A stretch of 64,000 nucleotides of DNA from Hyphomicrobiales bacterium (GCA_900473685.1 UCNE01000014.1:1-64000); one strand, 5' to 3'. Shown: positions 17,885 through 27,075, counted from the stretch's first letter. The notes: generated by a model not told the origin, from the letters alone. Translations and numbers: made by a program.

Positions 17885-18948
17885 CGCGCGCGCGTCCTCG
17901 GGTCAAGTGTCCGGTAGAGAAGATCAGACAGGATATTGATGGCGATGAAGACGGAACCGATGACAATGGTGCCGCCTAGAACCGCGTTCATGTCGGCATT
18001 CTGCAGCGAGTTGGTGATGTAGAGCCCAAGGCCCGGCCATGCAAACACCGTCTCGGTCAGCACCGAACCTTCGAGAAGCCCGGCATAGGACAACGCAATC
18101 ACCGTCACCAGCGGCACCGCCGCATTGCGAAGCGCGTGGCCCCAGATGATCCGGGTTTCCGACAGCCCCTTGGCGCGTGCCGCAACGATATACTCCTGGC
18201 CGAGTTCGTTGAGCATGAAGCTGCGGGTCATGCGGCTGATATAGGCAAGCGAGAAATAACCGAGCAGGCTGGCCGGCAGGATGATGTGGCGGAAGACATC
18301 GCGGAACACGTCCCACTGCCCCTGCCAGAGCGAATCCAGCAGATAAAGACCGGTAATCGGCGTGAAACTGTATTCGTAGACGATATCAATACGGCCCGGA
18401 TAGGCGACCCAGCGCAGCTTGGCATAGAAGAACAGCAGCGACAGCAGCGCCAGCCAGAAGATCGGCACGGAATAGCCGACGAGCCCGACGACACGGACGA
18501 TCTGGTCGGCGATCGAGCCGCGCTTGACGGCGGCGAGCACACCAAGCGGCACGCCGATCAGGCTGCCGATGATGGTGCCGAGCGTCGCAAGCTCAAGCGT
18601 TGCGGGGAAGACGCGGCGAATATCGGCCATGACCGGATTGGTTGTCAGCACCGATGTGCCGAAATTGCCGGTCAGCGCGTCGCGCACATAGATATAGAAC
18701 TGTTCATAGAGCGGCTTGTTGAAGCCCATCAGTTCGCGGGTTCGCTCGACGACATGCGCCGGCGCCCGGTCGCCGAGAACGGCAAGCACCGGATCGATCG
18801 GGATGACGCGGCCGATGAAAAAGGTCACGGCCAGAAGGCCAAGATAGGTCGTGACGATGATGACCAGGAAGCGCAGGATGCTCTTGGCCCAGCCGTTGGC
18901 ACGGGCGCGTTTGCGCCCGGCCACTTGCGATGTTTCGGGAGAGGTCAC
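17881..18948 (-). CDS. Peptide-type ABC transporter permease (DppB/OppB-like)
   Basis: 355 residues. About 25 basic N-terminal residues precede a first helix at roughly residues 27-48 and five further helices. The OppB signature around GVLAAVKRGSIADQ and the EAA loop EYIVAARAKGLSETRI are present. It starts with GTG, preceded by GGGG at normal distance, 14 bp after the binding-protein stop. It forms the translocation pore with the DppC-like partner. Confidence 0.87.
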   Translation of the reverse strand: MTSPETSQVAGRKRARANGWAKSILRFLVIIVTTYLGLLAVTFFIGRVIPIDPVLAVLGDRAPAHVVERTRELMGFNKPLYEQFYIYVRDALTGNFGTSVLTTNPVMADIRRVFPATLELATLGTIIGSLIGVPLGVLAAVKRGSIADQIVRVVGLVGYSVPIFWLALLSLLFFYAKLRWVAYPGRIDIVYEYSFTPITGLYLLDSLWQGQWDVFRDVFRHIILPASLLGYFSLAYISRMTRSFMLNELGQEYIVAARAKGLSETRIIWGHALRNAAVPLVTVIALSYAGLLEGSVLTETVFAWPGLGLYITNSLQNADMNAVLGGTIVIGSVFIAINILSDLLYRTLDPRTRAR

Positions 18949-18962
18949 CAGTTATCCCCGGA

Positions 18963-20606
18963 TCAGTCCTTGGAGACCGTGAAGACGTAATTGGTGTCGA
19001 AGCTCGGACCGAGCTTGAAGCCCTTCACGTTGGCGCGGGCACCAGCGACTTCCGTCTGCTGGAAGATCACCACGAACGGGCTCTTCTCAAGCACCTTCTT
19101 CTGCAGGTCCTTGTACATGTCGGCGCGCTTGGTTGCGTCCTTTTCGAGGAGCGCAGCCTTGCTCTCCGCTGTCCACTCTGCAGGAACATCCCAGGCGTTG
19201 CGCCAGGCGAGCGTCTTGTTCTTGCCTTCGTCGGAATTGTCCGGGTTGACGGTAAAGGTTTCGGCGTTCGAGTTCGGATCGAAGTAATCCTGACCCCACT
19301 GGCCGATATAGATGTCATGCGTGCGGGCGCGGTACTTGGTCAGCGTCTGCTTGCCGTCCCCGGGGACGATTTCCATCTTGATGTTGGCCTGAGCCAGCGT
19401 CTGCTGGATGGATTCGGCAATACCCGTGATCGGCTGGGTGTTGCGCACGTCCATCGTCACCGTGAAACCATCGGCAAGACCGGCCTTGGCCAACAGTTCC
19501 TTGGCCTTGGCGACGTCGAGCTTGTAAGGATTTTCCGGCAGTTCGCCCAGAACGCCCTTCGGCAGGAAGGTTTGGTGGATTTCGCCGATGCCCTTGATCA
19601 GGGTCGAGCCGATCGCATCATAGTCGACCAGATATTTGAAGGCTTCTGCCACTTCCGGCTTGGCCAGGTTGGCATTCTTCTGGTTGAGGCTGAAGTAATA
19701 AACGGTGCCCTTCGGGGCGTTGGTGGTGGCAAGCTCGGCATTCTTCGAAACGGCGTCGAAATCGCCCGGCTCGAGATTGCGCGCCACGTCGATGTCGCCG
19801 GCTTCCAGCGCCAGGCGCTGGCCGGAGCTTTCCTTCATGTGGCGGTAGATGACGCGCGCGAGCGGCGTCTTTTCACCGTAATAATTGTCGTTGCGTTCCA
19901 TGACCACGACTTCGTTGGCGCGCCATTCGCGCAGCTTGAAGGCACCCGAACCGGCATAGTTGGTCTTCAGCCATTCATTGCCGAAATCGTTGTCATACTT
20001 GTATTCGGCCGATGGCGTCACGGCAGCGACGTGCTCAAGTACGAGCTTCTTGTCGACGACGGCACCGACGGTAGCGGTCAGGCAGTTAAGCACGAAGCTC
20101 GGTGCGTAGGCCTTGTCGACGGTGAACGTGAACGTACCGGCGTCCGTCGCCTTGGCCTTTTCTGTAACGTTGTCACCGGTCAGGCCGAACTGGGTGAGGA
20201 TGAAGGCCGGGCTCTTGTCGAGCTTGACGACGCGTTCGATGGAGTAAGCCACATCCTCTGCCGTTACCGGGTTGCCGGAGGCAAACTTCGTGTCGGGCTT
20301 CAGCTTGAACGTGTAGGTCAGGCCATCATCGGAAACGGTCCAGCTTTCGGCGAGATCGCCGACGACCTTCGACGTGTCGTTGATATCGAGGCGGACGAGA
20401 TAGCTATAGGTATTGGCGGTGACTTCGGCGGTCGACAGTTCGAACGCTTCGCCCGGATCCATGGTGATGATGTCGTCGATCGCCCAGCCTTCGACCAGCG
20501 TATCGGCCGGTGTTTCGGCGAATGCGGGCGCACCTGCCATCAAGATCAGCGACATGGCGGCGCCGGCCGTCAACATGCGGACATGCTTGTTCAGTGAATG
20601 CATCAT
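18963..20606 (-). CDS. Peptide-type ABC transporter substrate-binding protein (SBP family 5)
   Basis: 547 residues from the ATG at 20606. The signal peptide has core AGAAMSLILMAG and ends PAFA. The mature region follows the DppA/OppA pattern, with the early YSYLVRLD segment and LAESWTVSDDGLTYTFKL (family signature), near 540 residues as usual. It delivers the substrate to the downstream permeases. The gene order dipeptidase, binding protein, B, C, D, F suggests dipeptides as substrate. Glutathione-like or D-amino-acid peptides remain possible. A GGGAAC motif upstream is the likely ribosome site. Confidence 0.87.
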   Translation of the reverse strand: MMHSLNKHVRMLTAGAAMSLILMAGAPAFAETPADTLVEGWAIDDIITMDPGEAFELSTAEVTANTYSYLVRLDINDTSKVVGDLAESWTVSDDGLTYTFKLKPDTKFASGNPVTAEDVAYSIERVVKLDKSPAFILTQFGLTGDNVTEKAKATDAGTFTFTVDKAYAPSFVLNCLTATVGAVVDKKLVLEHVAAVTPSAEYKYDNDFGNEWLKTNYAGSGAFKLREWRANEVVVMERNDNYYGEKTPLARVIYRHMKESSGQRLALEAGDIDVARNLEPGDFDAVSKNAELATTNAPKGTVYYFSLNQKNANLAKPEVAEAFKYLVDYDAIGSTLIKGIGEIHQTFLPKGVLGELPENPYKLDVAKAKELLAKAGLADGFTVTMDVRNTQPITGIAESIQQTLAQANIKMEIVPGDGKQTLTKYRARTHDIYIGQWGQDYFDPNSNAETFTVNPDNSDEGKNKTLAWRNAWDVPAEWTAESKAALLEKDATKRADMYKDLQKKVLEKSPFVVIFQQTEVAGARANVKGFKLGPSFDTNYVFTVSKD

Positions 20607-20653
20607 CTCTCTGTTCCCTTTTTTAAGCCCGCGATGGGCCTTCTCTTTTTGGT

Positions 20654-21709
20654 TCAAGCGGCTTCGTGCCAGGCCTGAGCCAAAACCCTCAACCAGTTTT
20701 CCCGGCATATTTTTGTCAGTTCAGCGTCACCATATCCGGCGTCCCTGAGGGCAGCAATCAGGTTCTGGTTGCCAGCCGCATCGGTCACGCCTTCCGGAAT
20801 GGTTGCGCCGTCAAAATCGGATCCAAGCGCCACGCAATCGATGCCCATGCGCTCGACCATATAGTCGATATGGCGGACCATATCGGAGATCGGCGTATCG
20901 GCATTTTCCAGCCCGTCGGGCCGCAGCATGGTCGTCGCGTAGTTCAGTCCTGCCAGCCCCTTGCTGTCACGGATCGCATCCAGCTGACGATCCGTCAGGT
21001 TGCGGGCAACGGCGGTCAAGGAATGAGCGTTGGAATGGCTGGCGATCAGTGGCTGGTCGGTGGTTTTCGCCACGTCCCAGAAGCCTTTTTCCGTGATATG
21101 AGCGAGATCGATGAGAATGCCGAGACGATTGCATTCGCGCACCAGATCAAAACCGGCATCGGTCAGGCCCGGCCCGGTGTCCGGCCCCATCGGAAAGGCA
21201 AACGGCACGCCGTGGCCAAAAATATTGTTACGGCTCCACACGGGACCAAGCGAACGTAATCCGGCAGCATAGAATGTCTCGAGCGCGGTGAGATCGGCAC
21301 CGATCGCCTCGCAGCCTTCCATATGCAGCACGGCGGCAAAGACGTCGTTTTCCATCGCCGCGCGAATATCGGCAGTCGAACGGCAAAGCTTCCAGGCACC
21401 AGCACGATCAAGCCGGAGCGCAATGGCGGCGAATTCCAGCGCGATGTCGAGAGACGGCTGCCGCTCCAATGGCTCGGACAGCTCGGTCGCATAATGACCG
21501 TTTTCGTCGGGCGCCTTCAGGACGAGGTGATCGGACGGGATATAGATCGCCGACAATCCGCCGATGAGGCTACCCTTCCGGGCGCGTGGACCGTCGATAT
21601 GACCTTCCGTCGTTCCCTGGGAAAACTCGATGACCGGATCAGCGCCAGTCTTGGCATTGCTCCACAGTCTCAGCAATACATCATTGTGGCCGTCGAAAAC
21701 CGCCTGCAT
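20654..21709 (-). CDS. Membrane dipeptidase / peptidase family M19 (zinc)
   Basis: 351 residues of the renal dipeptidase-like family. The metal-binding HxD is visible at the N-terminus (FDGHNDVLLRLW), with the bridging Glu in LHMEGCEAIG and His residues in LIDLAHITEKGFW and ASHSNAHSL, followed by SDFDGA. These enzymes cut dipeptides, including those with D residues at the C-terminus. There is no signal peptide, so it probably acts in the cytoplasm on peptides brought in by the transporter encoded directly downstream. It is the first gene of the operon. The ribosome site is weak. Confidence 0.9.
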   Translation of the reverse strand: MQAVFDGHNDVLLRLWSNAKTGADPVIEFSQGTTEGHIDGPRARKGSLIGGLSAIYIPSDHLVLKAPDENGHYATELSEPLERQPSLDIALEFAAIALRLDRAGAWKLCRSTADIRAAMENDVFAAVLHMEGCEAIGADLTALETFYAAGLRSLGPVWSRNNIFGHGVPFAFPMGPDTGPGLTDAGFDLVRECNRLGILIDLAHITEKGFWDVAKTTDQPLIASHSNAHSLTAVARNLTDRQLDAIRDSKGLAGLNYATTMLRPDGLENADTPISDMVRHIDYMVERMGIDCVALGSDFDGATIPEGVTDAAGNQNLIAALRDAGYGDAELTKICRENWLRVLAQAWHEAA

Positions 21710-22008
21710 TCAAAAAATCCCGTCCTGCCTGATAGATCTATCGGCGTCAGCCAATTTTTGTCCGATTGGTCAAGAACGCGATGCTATTCAAACATATGAC
21801 AAATAACAATGCGGCTCTTGCAAAATTCAACAGGCAAAAAACAATGGTGGTATAACAGCTTAACTGCTCGCATCCGGTGAGGCTGTCGCCACCGCAGAAA
21901 ACGCTGACATGCGCGCTTGTATCGCCGGAAAATGCGGAAAAACAAAAAAATGATGTCTGTTTGCGGGAAAATCTGGCATTGCAGGACAGGGAAACGAAGG
22001 GGGCTGTC
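21710..22008. other. Intergenic region between the dipeptidase operon and the DUF4105 gene
   Basis: This 299-bp gap lies between divergent transcription units. It is AT-richer than the neighbourhood, especially 21760-21860, and should hold both promoters. I see no RNA gene, strong palindrome or repeat in it. Confidence 0.4.
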
Positions 22009-22071
22009 ATGGACATGAAATGGCACAAAGGGCTTGCAACGCAGGTCTCCATGATGGTTGGCTCGCAATGA
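22009..22071 (+). CDS. Candidate 20-residue leader peptide coupled to the DUF4105 gene
   Basis: A short frame MDMKWHKGL... has a good ribosome site (AAGGGGG six bases before the ATG). Its TGA overlaps the ATG of the next gene as ATGA. The downstream gene itself lacks a clear ribosome site, so translation may be handed over from this leader. No homologue is recognised. Confidence 0.35.
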   Translation: MDMKWHKGLATQVSMMVGSQ

Positions 22072-23111
22072 GCGAACCTGTTCAGCGCCCCCGCTTTCAC
22101 CTCTTGAGCTTCATCATCCGGGTGATTTCGACCCTCGCCATTCTCGGTTTTGCAGTCTGGGGTGCGATGGCGCTCTTCTATCAGGCGCCCGGCACGGCTC
22201 CTGTGAGAATACTCATCGCAGCGCTTTGGGCCGCCGTTTCGCTATTCGCACTCTACGCCTATCTGCGCTGGCATCCGCGCCTTGCATCCCTGCTCTATCC
22301 GCTACTGATCGCCGCTCTGCTGTTCTGGTGGAACGCCATTCCGGCCAGCAACAGCCGCGACTGGGCAGACGAGGTCGCCCATATCGTTGCGGGCGTCGTC
22401 AACGGCCCCGAGGTCACCCTTGCCAATGTCCGCAATTTCGACTGGCGGACATCGACGGATTACACCGCGCGCTGGGAAAACCGCACCTATGATCTCGACA
22501 AGCTTGCCTCCGTCGATCTGCTCCTGTCCTATTGGTCAAGTCCGGCGATTGCCCATACGCTGGTCTCCTTCGGTTTCGAAGATGGCCAGTTCGTCACGTT
22601 TTCGGTGGAAATCCGCAAGGAACGGACGGAGAGTTTTTCGGAGATCGGCGGGTTCTTCAAACAGTTCGAAATGAGCGTCATTGCCGCCGATGAGCGCGAT
22701 ATCGTCAGGGTGCGGACCAATGTCCGAAAGGAAGACGTCTATCTCTACCGCCTCAACATTCCAAAGCCGGCGATGCGGTCGCTTTTCCTGTCCTATGTCG
22801 ATATAGCCAACGGCCTCAACGAGACCCCGCAATATTACAACACGATCACCGCCAACTGCACGACGATCGTTTTCGCCATGATCAATCATATCGCTTCCGG
22901 CGCACTGCCGCTGGATTACCGGCTGATCCTTTCCGGCTACCTGCCTTCCTACATCATCGGCGTAAATGGCTTCACCCCCGGCTTTACGCTGGAACAGCTC
23001 GAGAGCGGCGGCGCCATCAGCAAGCGCGCGCAGGCGGCAGACAACGCCCCCGACTTCTCCAACCGGATTCGCGAGGGCGTGCCTGGCGTAGCCCCCTTGC
23101 CGCAGCCATGA
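22068..23111 (+). CDS. DUF4105 membrane protein
   Basis: 347 residues. Three N-terminal hydrophobic helices (about residues 12-35, 45-65 and 73-90) are followed by a periplasmic domain of the DUF4105 family (the Lnb N-terminal domain of Bacteroidetes proteins). The NCTTIVFAM segment contains the conserved Asn-Cys-Thr of this family, suggesting a cysteine-peptidase-like or acyltransferase-like active site. The function in rhizobia is unknown. I chose the ATG at 22068 because upstream in-frame ATGs lack ribosome sites and add a polar stretch. The gene ends 40 bp before the LacI regulator. Confidence 0.75.
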   Translation: MSEPVQRPRFHLLSFIIRVISTLAILGFAVWGAMALFYQAPGTAPVRILIAALWAAVSLFALYAYLRWHPRLASLLYPLLIAALLFWWNAIPASNSRDWADEVAHIVAGVVNGPEVTLANVRNFDWRTSTDYTARWENRTYDLDKLASVDLLLSYWSSPAIAHTLVSFGFEDGQFVTFSVEIRKERTESFSEIGGFFKQFEMSVIAADERDIVRVRTNVRKEDVYLYRLNIPKPAMRSLFLSYVDIANGLNETPQYYNTITANCTTIVFAMINHIASGALPLDYRLILSGYLPSYIIGVNGFTPGFTLEQLESGGAISKRAQAADNAPDFSNRIREGVPGVAPLPQP

Positions 23112-23151
23112 TGCGTCTTAAACTGGAGCAACAGACAACAGGGATATCCGC

Positions 23152-24171
23152 ATGAACCTCAAGGAGTTCGCAAACCGGCTCGAGCTGTCTCAGACGACGG
23201 TCAGCCGCGCCTTGAGCGGCTATCCGGAGGTCAAGCAGGCAACCCGCGAACGGGTGCTGAAGGCAGCGCTTGAATATGGCTACCGGCCAAATACCAGCGC
23301 GCTTGGACTTGCGACCGGCCGGGTCGGCGCCATCGGCATCGTGCTGAAGGGCGGCGGCGAATTCGGGCCGCACACCAGCGAGTTCATGGGCGGACTCGGC
23401 GGACGGCTGCAGCAGGAGGAGATCGACATTCTCGTCTCGACGGTGGATTCGCCCGAGGCGGAATTGGCCACTTATCGCCGCCTTGCCGCCAGCAAGCGCG
23501 TCGATGCCGTCATTCTGCATTCGCCCTTTCTCGACGACCCGCGTATTGCCCTGCTGAATTCGTTGCGTCTGCCGTTCATCGTGCATGGGCGAACCAATTC
23601 GGACGGCAATTTCGGCTGGCTGGATATCGACAATTTCGGCGCGGTGCGCCAATCGACCAGCCATCTGCTCGACCTCGGCCATCGCCGCATCGCCCTGCTC
23701 AACGGTTATCGCGGCCGGATCTTTGCCGAACACCGGCAGGAAGGTTATCAAACGGCGCTGGCGGAACGCAATGTCGCCATCGACCCAGCCCTCTGCGGAC
23801 ATGGCGAATTCACCGACGAGATGGGCTTCCGGCTGATGCAGGGGTTTCTGAAACTCGAAGACCGGCCAACCGCCGTCGTCGCCGGATCGATGATGTCGGC
23901 GCTGGGCGCCATGCGGGCGATCCGCATTGCCGGCCTGACGGTCGGCGAGGACATTTCCCTGATCGCCCATGACGACGTCTTTCCCTATATCAGCCCGGAC
24001 CATCTCGTGCCGACACTCTCGACGACACGATCATCGATCCGCGCGGCCGGTGCGCGGATCGGTGAAATGGTGCTAGAAATGCTGCAGGGAACACCGGCCG
24101 AAAACCTGCGCGAGGTCTGGCCGGTGGAACTGGTGATCCGCAACTCGACGGCAGCGGTGAAGAAGACTTAA
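23152..24171 (+). CDS. LacI-family transcriptional regulator
   Basis: 339 residues. The helix-turn-helix at the extreme N-terminus (MNLKEFANRLELSQTTVSRALSG) and hinge helix YRPNTSALGLATG precede a periplasmic-binding-protein-like effector domain. It converges tail to tail with an oxidoreductase gene, overlapping it by 4 bp. That oxidoreductase pairs with a ThuA-like gene whose promoter region carries a classic LacI-type operator. It probably represses that pair in response to a sugar derivative, resembling ThuR or AglR-type regulators, though the effector is unknown. Confidence 0.87.
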   Translation: MNLKEFANRLELSQTTVSRALSGYPEVKQATRERVLKAALEYGYRPNTSALGLATGRVGAIGIVLKGGGEFGPHTSEFMGGLGGRLQQEEIDILVSTVDSPEAELATYRRLAASKRVDAVILHSPFLDDPRIALLNSLRLPFIVHGRTNSDGNFGWLDIDNFGAVRQSTSHLLDLGHRRIALLNGYRGRIFAEHRQEGYQTALAERNVAIDPALCGHGEFTDEMGFRLMQGFLKLEDRPTAVVAGSMMSALGAMRAIRIAGLTVGEDISLIAHDDVFPYISPDHLVPTLSTTRSSIRAAGARIGEMVLEMLQGTPAENLREVWPVELVIRNSTAAVKKT

Positions 24172-25223
24172 ACCGCGAGTTCGCGGCGTTCCTTTTCGGT
24201 GACCATGGCCAGATCGAGAACCTTCTGCAGATCGGCAGCATGGCGAAAGCCCGGCTCGACGGTCTTGCCGGCTCGCACCGCGTCGATGAAGCGCTGATAG
24301 TTCGTCAACACGGTTCCGGCATCGATATCCCTCCAGATGCCCTTTTCGATATCGTCGCCCAGACAAGCCCTGAGCGTCGAACCATCCGGCGTATGGATCA
24401 CCTCGATCGCGCCCTTATCGCCATGCATGCGCAGGCGCAGTTCGTTGAGGTGACCGACAGCCCAGCGACTGGCATGAATGACGCCCATGGCGCCGTTATC
24501 AAACTCGGCCGTCATGGTAAAACTGTCATTGGCATCGAGATCGTATTCGCCGATCCTGTTGCCGGGCGCTTTGTCGAAGGTCTTCAACCGGGCAAAAATA
24601 TGCTCCACGTCGGTTGCCGCACCATAACCCGCGAAATCCAGGATATGAATGCCGACATCGCCGAGTACACCATTGGAGCCATGCTTGGTCGATAGCCGCC
24701 AGAGCCACTGCGATTCCGTTGCCCAGTCGCCCCAGGCCTTGGAAACCAGCCAGCTCTGCAGGTAGGATGCCTCGATATGGCGGACCTTGCCGATCTCGCC
24801 GGCGAGAACCATCTGCCGGGCCTTCTGCACTTCGGCGACATTGCGATAGGTCAGGTTCACCATCGTTACCAGACCGGACTTTTCCGCAGCCGCCGCCATC
24901 TCGTCAGCCTTGGCATAATCCTCGGCCAGCGGCTTTTCGCAGAGCACATGCTTGCCGGCAGCCAGGAGCTTGAGCGTCGTTGGATAGTGGATCTTGTCCG
25001 GCGTCACATTGGTGACGGCGTCGAATTCGCCCCAGGCGATCGCCTCGTCAAGCGAGGTGAATGTCTTGGCGATCTTGTGGCGCAAGGCAAACGCATCGAC
25101 CCGAACCTGATCGACATCGACGGCCGCCACGAGTTCAACGCCATCGATTGTGACGAAGTTCATCGCATGGGTATTGGCCATGCCGCCCGTACCGAGAACG
25201 AGAAGACGGATCGGCTTCATCAC
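24168..25223 (-). CDS. Gfo/Idh/MocA-family oxidoreductase (ThuB-like)
   Basis: 351 residues. A Rossmann NAD(P) motif LGTGGMANTHAMNF at the N-terminus is followed by CEKPLAEDYAKA near residue 95 and the substrate-domain GVLGDVGIHILDFAGYG. It overlaps the upstream ThuA-like gene by 4 bp (ATGA). In rhizobia, ThuA and ThuB act together in an oxidative route from trehalose through 3-keto-trehalose. The order and domain pair match, but the thuEFGK transporter genes are absent here, so this may be a paralogous pair for another disaccharide or glycoside. Confidence 0.8.
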   Translation of the reverse strand: MMKPIRLLVLGTGGMANTHAMNFVTIDGVELVAAVDVDQVRVDAFALRHKIAKTFTSLDEAIAWGEFDAVTNVTPDKIHYPTTLKLLAAGKHVLCEKPLAEDYAKADEMAAAAEKSGLVTMVNLTYRNVAEVQKARQMVLAGEIGKVRHIEASYLQSWLVSKAWGDWATESQWLWRLSTKHGSNGVLGDVGIHILDFAGYGAATDVEHIFARLKTFDKAPGNRIGEYDLDANDSFTMTAEFDNGAMGVIHASRWAVGHLNELRLRMHGDKGAIEVIHTPDGSTLRACLGDDIEKGIWRDIDAGTVLTNYQRFIDAVRAGKTVEPGFRHAADLQKVLDLAMVTEKERRELAV

Positions 25224-26005
25224 TTGTACCCCTCCTCGCCGGCCTGATGCAGTTTTGGGCCGCGCTCGACGATCGGCTCCAGCGCCTTTTCGACTGGCAC
25301 ATTCGGCGCATCATGGATGGCGCTGTAGGTACCCTGCGGATTGTAGGCCCACTTCACCGAATTGCGCAGAACGGTGTGTACATTGGCGTCGTGATAGGTC
25401 GGATAGGTCTCGTGGCCGGGACGGAAGTAGAAGATATTGCCGGCACCGCGGCGCCAGGTAAGACCGGAGCGGAACACCTCGCCGCCGGCGAACCAGGAGA
25501 TGAACACGGTTTCCATCGGTTCCGGCACGGAAAACTGCTCGCCGTACATTTCTTCGTTCTCGAGCACGAAATTCTCGTCAAGGCCCGCTGCAATCGGATG
25601 GCGTGGATTGATGACCCACAGCCGCTCGCGCTCGCCTGCCTCGCGCCATTTCAACGCACAAGGCGTACCCATCAGCCGCTTGAACGGTTTTGAGAAATGG
25701 CCGGAATGCAGGACAATCAGGCCCATGCCTTCCCAGACCCGCTTGGCGACGCGCTCGACGACCTCGTCCGACACCGCGCCGTGATCCTTATGGCCCCACC
25801 AGAGCAAAACGTCGGTCTTGGCCAGGCGCTCGACGCTCAGGCCATGCTCCGGCTCCTGCAATGTCGCCGTCGTTGCCTCGATCGCCGGATCGGTGTTCAG
25901 CGCCGCGGCAATCGTGTTGTGCATACCGTTCGGATAGATGCTCCGGACGACCTCGTTGGTCTGTTCATGGATATTCTCGCCCCAGACAACTGCCTTGATG
26001 GTCAT
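25220..26005 (-). CDS. ThuA-domain protein (trehalose-utilisation family)
   Basis: 261 residues opening MTIKAVVWGENIHEQTNEV, which resembles ThuA of Sinorhizobium and Agrobacterium. The fold is related to class-I glutamine amidotransferases but without their Cys-His pair. WWGHKDHG and LHSGHFSKPFKRLMG are the conserved His-rich segments. It probably hydrolyses or isomerises a 3-keto-glycoside produced with the adjacent oxidoreductase. The ATG at 26005 is supported by AAGGA. An operator-like palindrome lies 43 bp upstream. Confidence 0.82.
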   Translation of the reverse strand: MTIKAVVWGENIHEQTNEVVRSIYPNGMHNTIAAALNTDPAIEATTATLQEPEHGLSVERLAKTDVLLWWGHKDHGAVSDEVVERVAKRVWEGMGLIVLHSGHFSKPFKRLMGTPCALKWREAGERERLWVINPRHPIAAGLDENFVLENEEMYGEQFSVPEPMETVFISWFAGGEVFRSGLTWRRGAGNIFYFRPGHETYPTYHDANVHTVLRNSVKWAYNPQGTYSAIHDAPNVPVEKALEPIVERGPKLHQAGEEGYK

Positions 26006-26047
26006 AACCGATCCTTCATTCGATGCCGCATTCATCAGCACCTGATA

Positions 26048-26069
26048 AAATTGAAACCGCTTTCAATTT
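26048..26069. promoter_or_regulatory. LacI-family operator upstream of the ThuA/ThuB-like pair
   Basis: The core TTGAAACCGCTTTCAA at 26051-26066 is an inverted repeat matching in 14 of 16 positions, and the flanking AAA/TTT extends it to 22 bp. The central CG and TTTCAA arms are typical of LacI-family sites. The LacI gene at the far end of the pair is the obvious candidate ligand. Confidence 0.8.
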
Positions 26070-26126
26070 CCAGCGATAGAATCCGTCCGGCGCTTTTGCA
26101 AGTGAAAATCTGGTGACGGGATGCGT

Positions 26127-26468
26127 TTAGTGGAAGGTGGATTTGGAGAAGACGTTGAGCACGACGACACCGGCAATGATCAATCCGAGCCCCAGAACGG
26201 CGGCCAGATCCAGCTTCTGCCCGAAGACGAAATAACCGGCGAGCGAGATCAGCACGATGCCGAGTCCGCTCCAGATCGCATAGGCGATGCCGACGGGAAT
26301 GACACGCAGCGTATAGGACAGCAGATAGAAGGCGATCGCGTAGCAGACCACCATGATCAGCGTCGGCACCAGCTTGCTGAAGTGCTGGGCGGCCTGCATG
26401 GCTGAGGTACCGAGCACTTCAAAAACGATGGCGCCAACAAGCACGGCGTAAAGCATGATGGGATTCAT
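26127..26468 (-). CDS. Small multidrug resistance (SMR) efflux protein, EmrE/QacE type
   Basis: 113 residues with four membrane helices. The essential membrane glutamate is present in GAIVFEVLGTSAM (residue 17), and the loop AYAIWSGLG carries the conserved Tyr-Trp-Gly pattern of drug/proton antiporters of the EmrE branch. It would export cationic compounds such as quaternary ammonium in exchange for protons. It is encoded 19 bp after the TetR gene in the same direction. The start at 26468 has GGAG upstream, and longer in-frame starts overlap the TetR gene without membrane character. Confidence 0.88.
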   Translation of the reverse strand: MNPIMLYAVLVGAIVFEVLGTSAMQAAQHFSKLVPTLIMVVCYAIAFYLLSYTLRVIPVGIAYAIWSGLGIVLISLAGYFVFGQKLDLAAVLGLGLIIAGVVVLNVFSKSTFH

Positions 26469-26487
26469 TCGAGGCTCCGATAGCCAA

Positions 26488-27048
26488 TTATTGCAAGGAA
26501 AGTGCGACGAGTTGCGCCCGCATCGCTTGGCGCATCGCTCGGTCGATATCGTGGCTTTTGAGAATATCCGCCAGCCACAGGCCGTCGGCGGCAAACCGGG
26601 CCAAAAGGCATCCCGGTGACGAGTCGGTGCCGACGAATTCATCGGCATGATCCGCCACCCACAATCGCCAGCGCTCGCGCAGGTGTGGCTCCGACAGGAG
26701 CGCTATGGTCAGGACCTGCCAGCCCTGCGCATCCGGGTCCTCCCCCAACGCGAAAACGACGGACAGATAAGCGCGGGTGAACCGGCCGTGGGCGACCGGA
26801 TCGTTGCGCATTTCCTCCTCGATCGCCCGCTCCATCTTGCCGGTGAGATCATCGAAGAGGCCGTTCAGAAGCGCCATCTTGTTGGGAAAATGATGCAGCA
26901 AACCGCCCTTGCTGACACCGGCTGCCTGCGACACGGCGTCAAGTGTTACACCGGCGGCTCCCTGCTCCAGCGACAGGCGCGCGGCAACCTCCAGCAATTG
27001 CTGGCGGACCAGTTCCGGTTGTTTGCGGCGGTGGTGAGCGATAGACAT
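26488..27048 (-). CDS. TetR-family repressor of the SMR pump
   Basis: 186 residues. The N-terminal TetR helix-turn-helix (about residues 12-58) includes VTLDAVSQAAGVSKGGLLHHFPNK. The ligand domain is all helical and of normal length. It is co-transcribed with the SMR efflux gene and preceded by a perfect 14-bp palindrome, the usual architecture of an autoregulated drug-efflux operon. Confidence 0.87.
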   Translation of the reverse strand: MSIAHHRRKQPELVRQQLLEVAARLSLEQGAAGVTLDAVSQAAGVSKGGLLHHFPNKMALLNGLFDDLTGKMERAIEEEMRNDPVAHGRFTRAYLSVVFALGEDPDAQGWQVLTIALLSEPHLRERWRLWVADHADEFVGTDSSPGCLLARFAADGLWLADILKSHDIDRAMRQAMRAQLVALSLQ

Positions 27049-27061
27049 GAAACCATAAGAT

Positions 27062-27075
27062 ACCGTCTAGACGGT
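27062..27075. promoter_or_regulatory. Palindromic operator of the TetR-SMR operon
   Basis: ACCGTCTAGACGGT is a perfect 14-bp palindrome, 13 bp upstream of the TetR start codon. Its position and symmetry fit autoregulation by the TetR protein. Confidence 0.8.

Noticed and set aside
18930..20597. A 555-codon open frame on the plus strand
   Set aside because: Antisense to the peptide-binding protein gene, which has a signal peptide, family motifs and operon context. The plus-strand frame has none.
26127..26648. A 173-codon version of the SMR gene
   Set aside because: The extra 60 N-terminal residues overlap the TetR coding region, are polar, and would destroy the standard four-helix topology. 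The ATG at 26468 has its own ribosome site.
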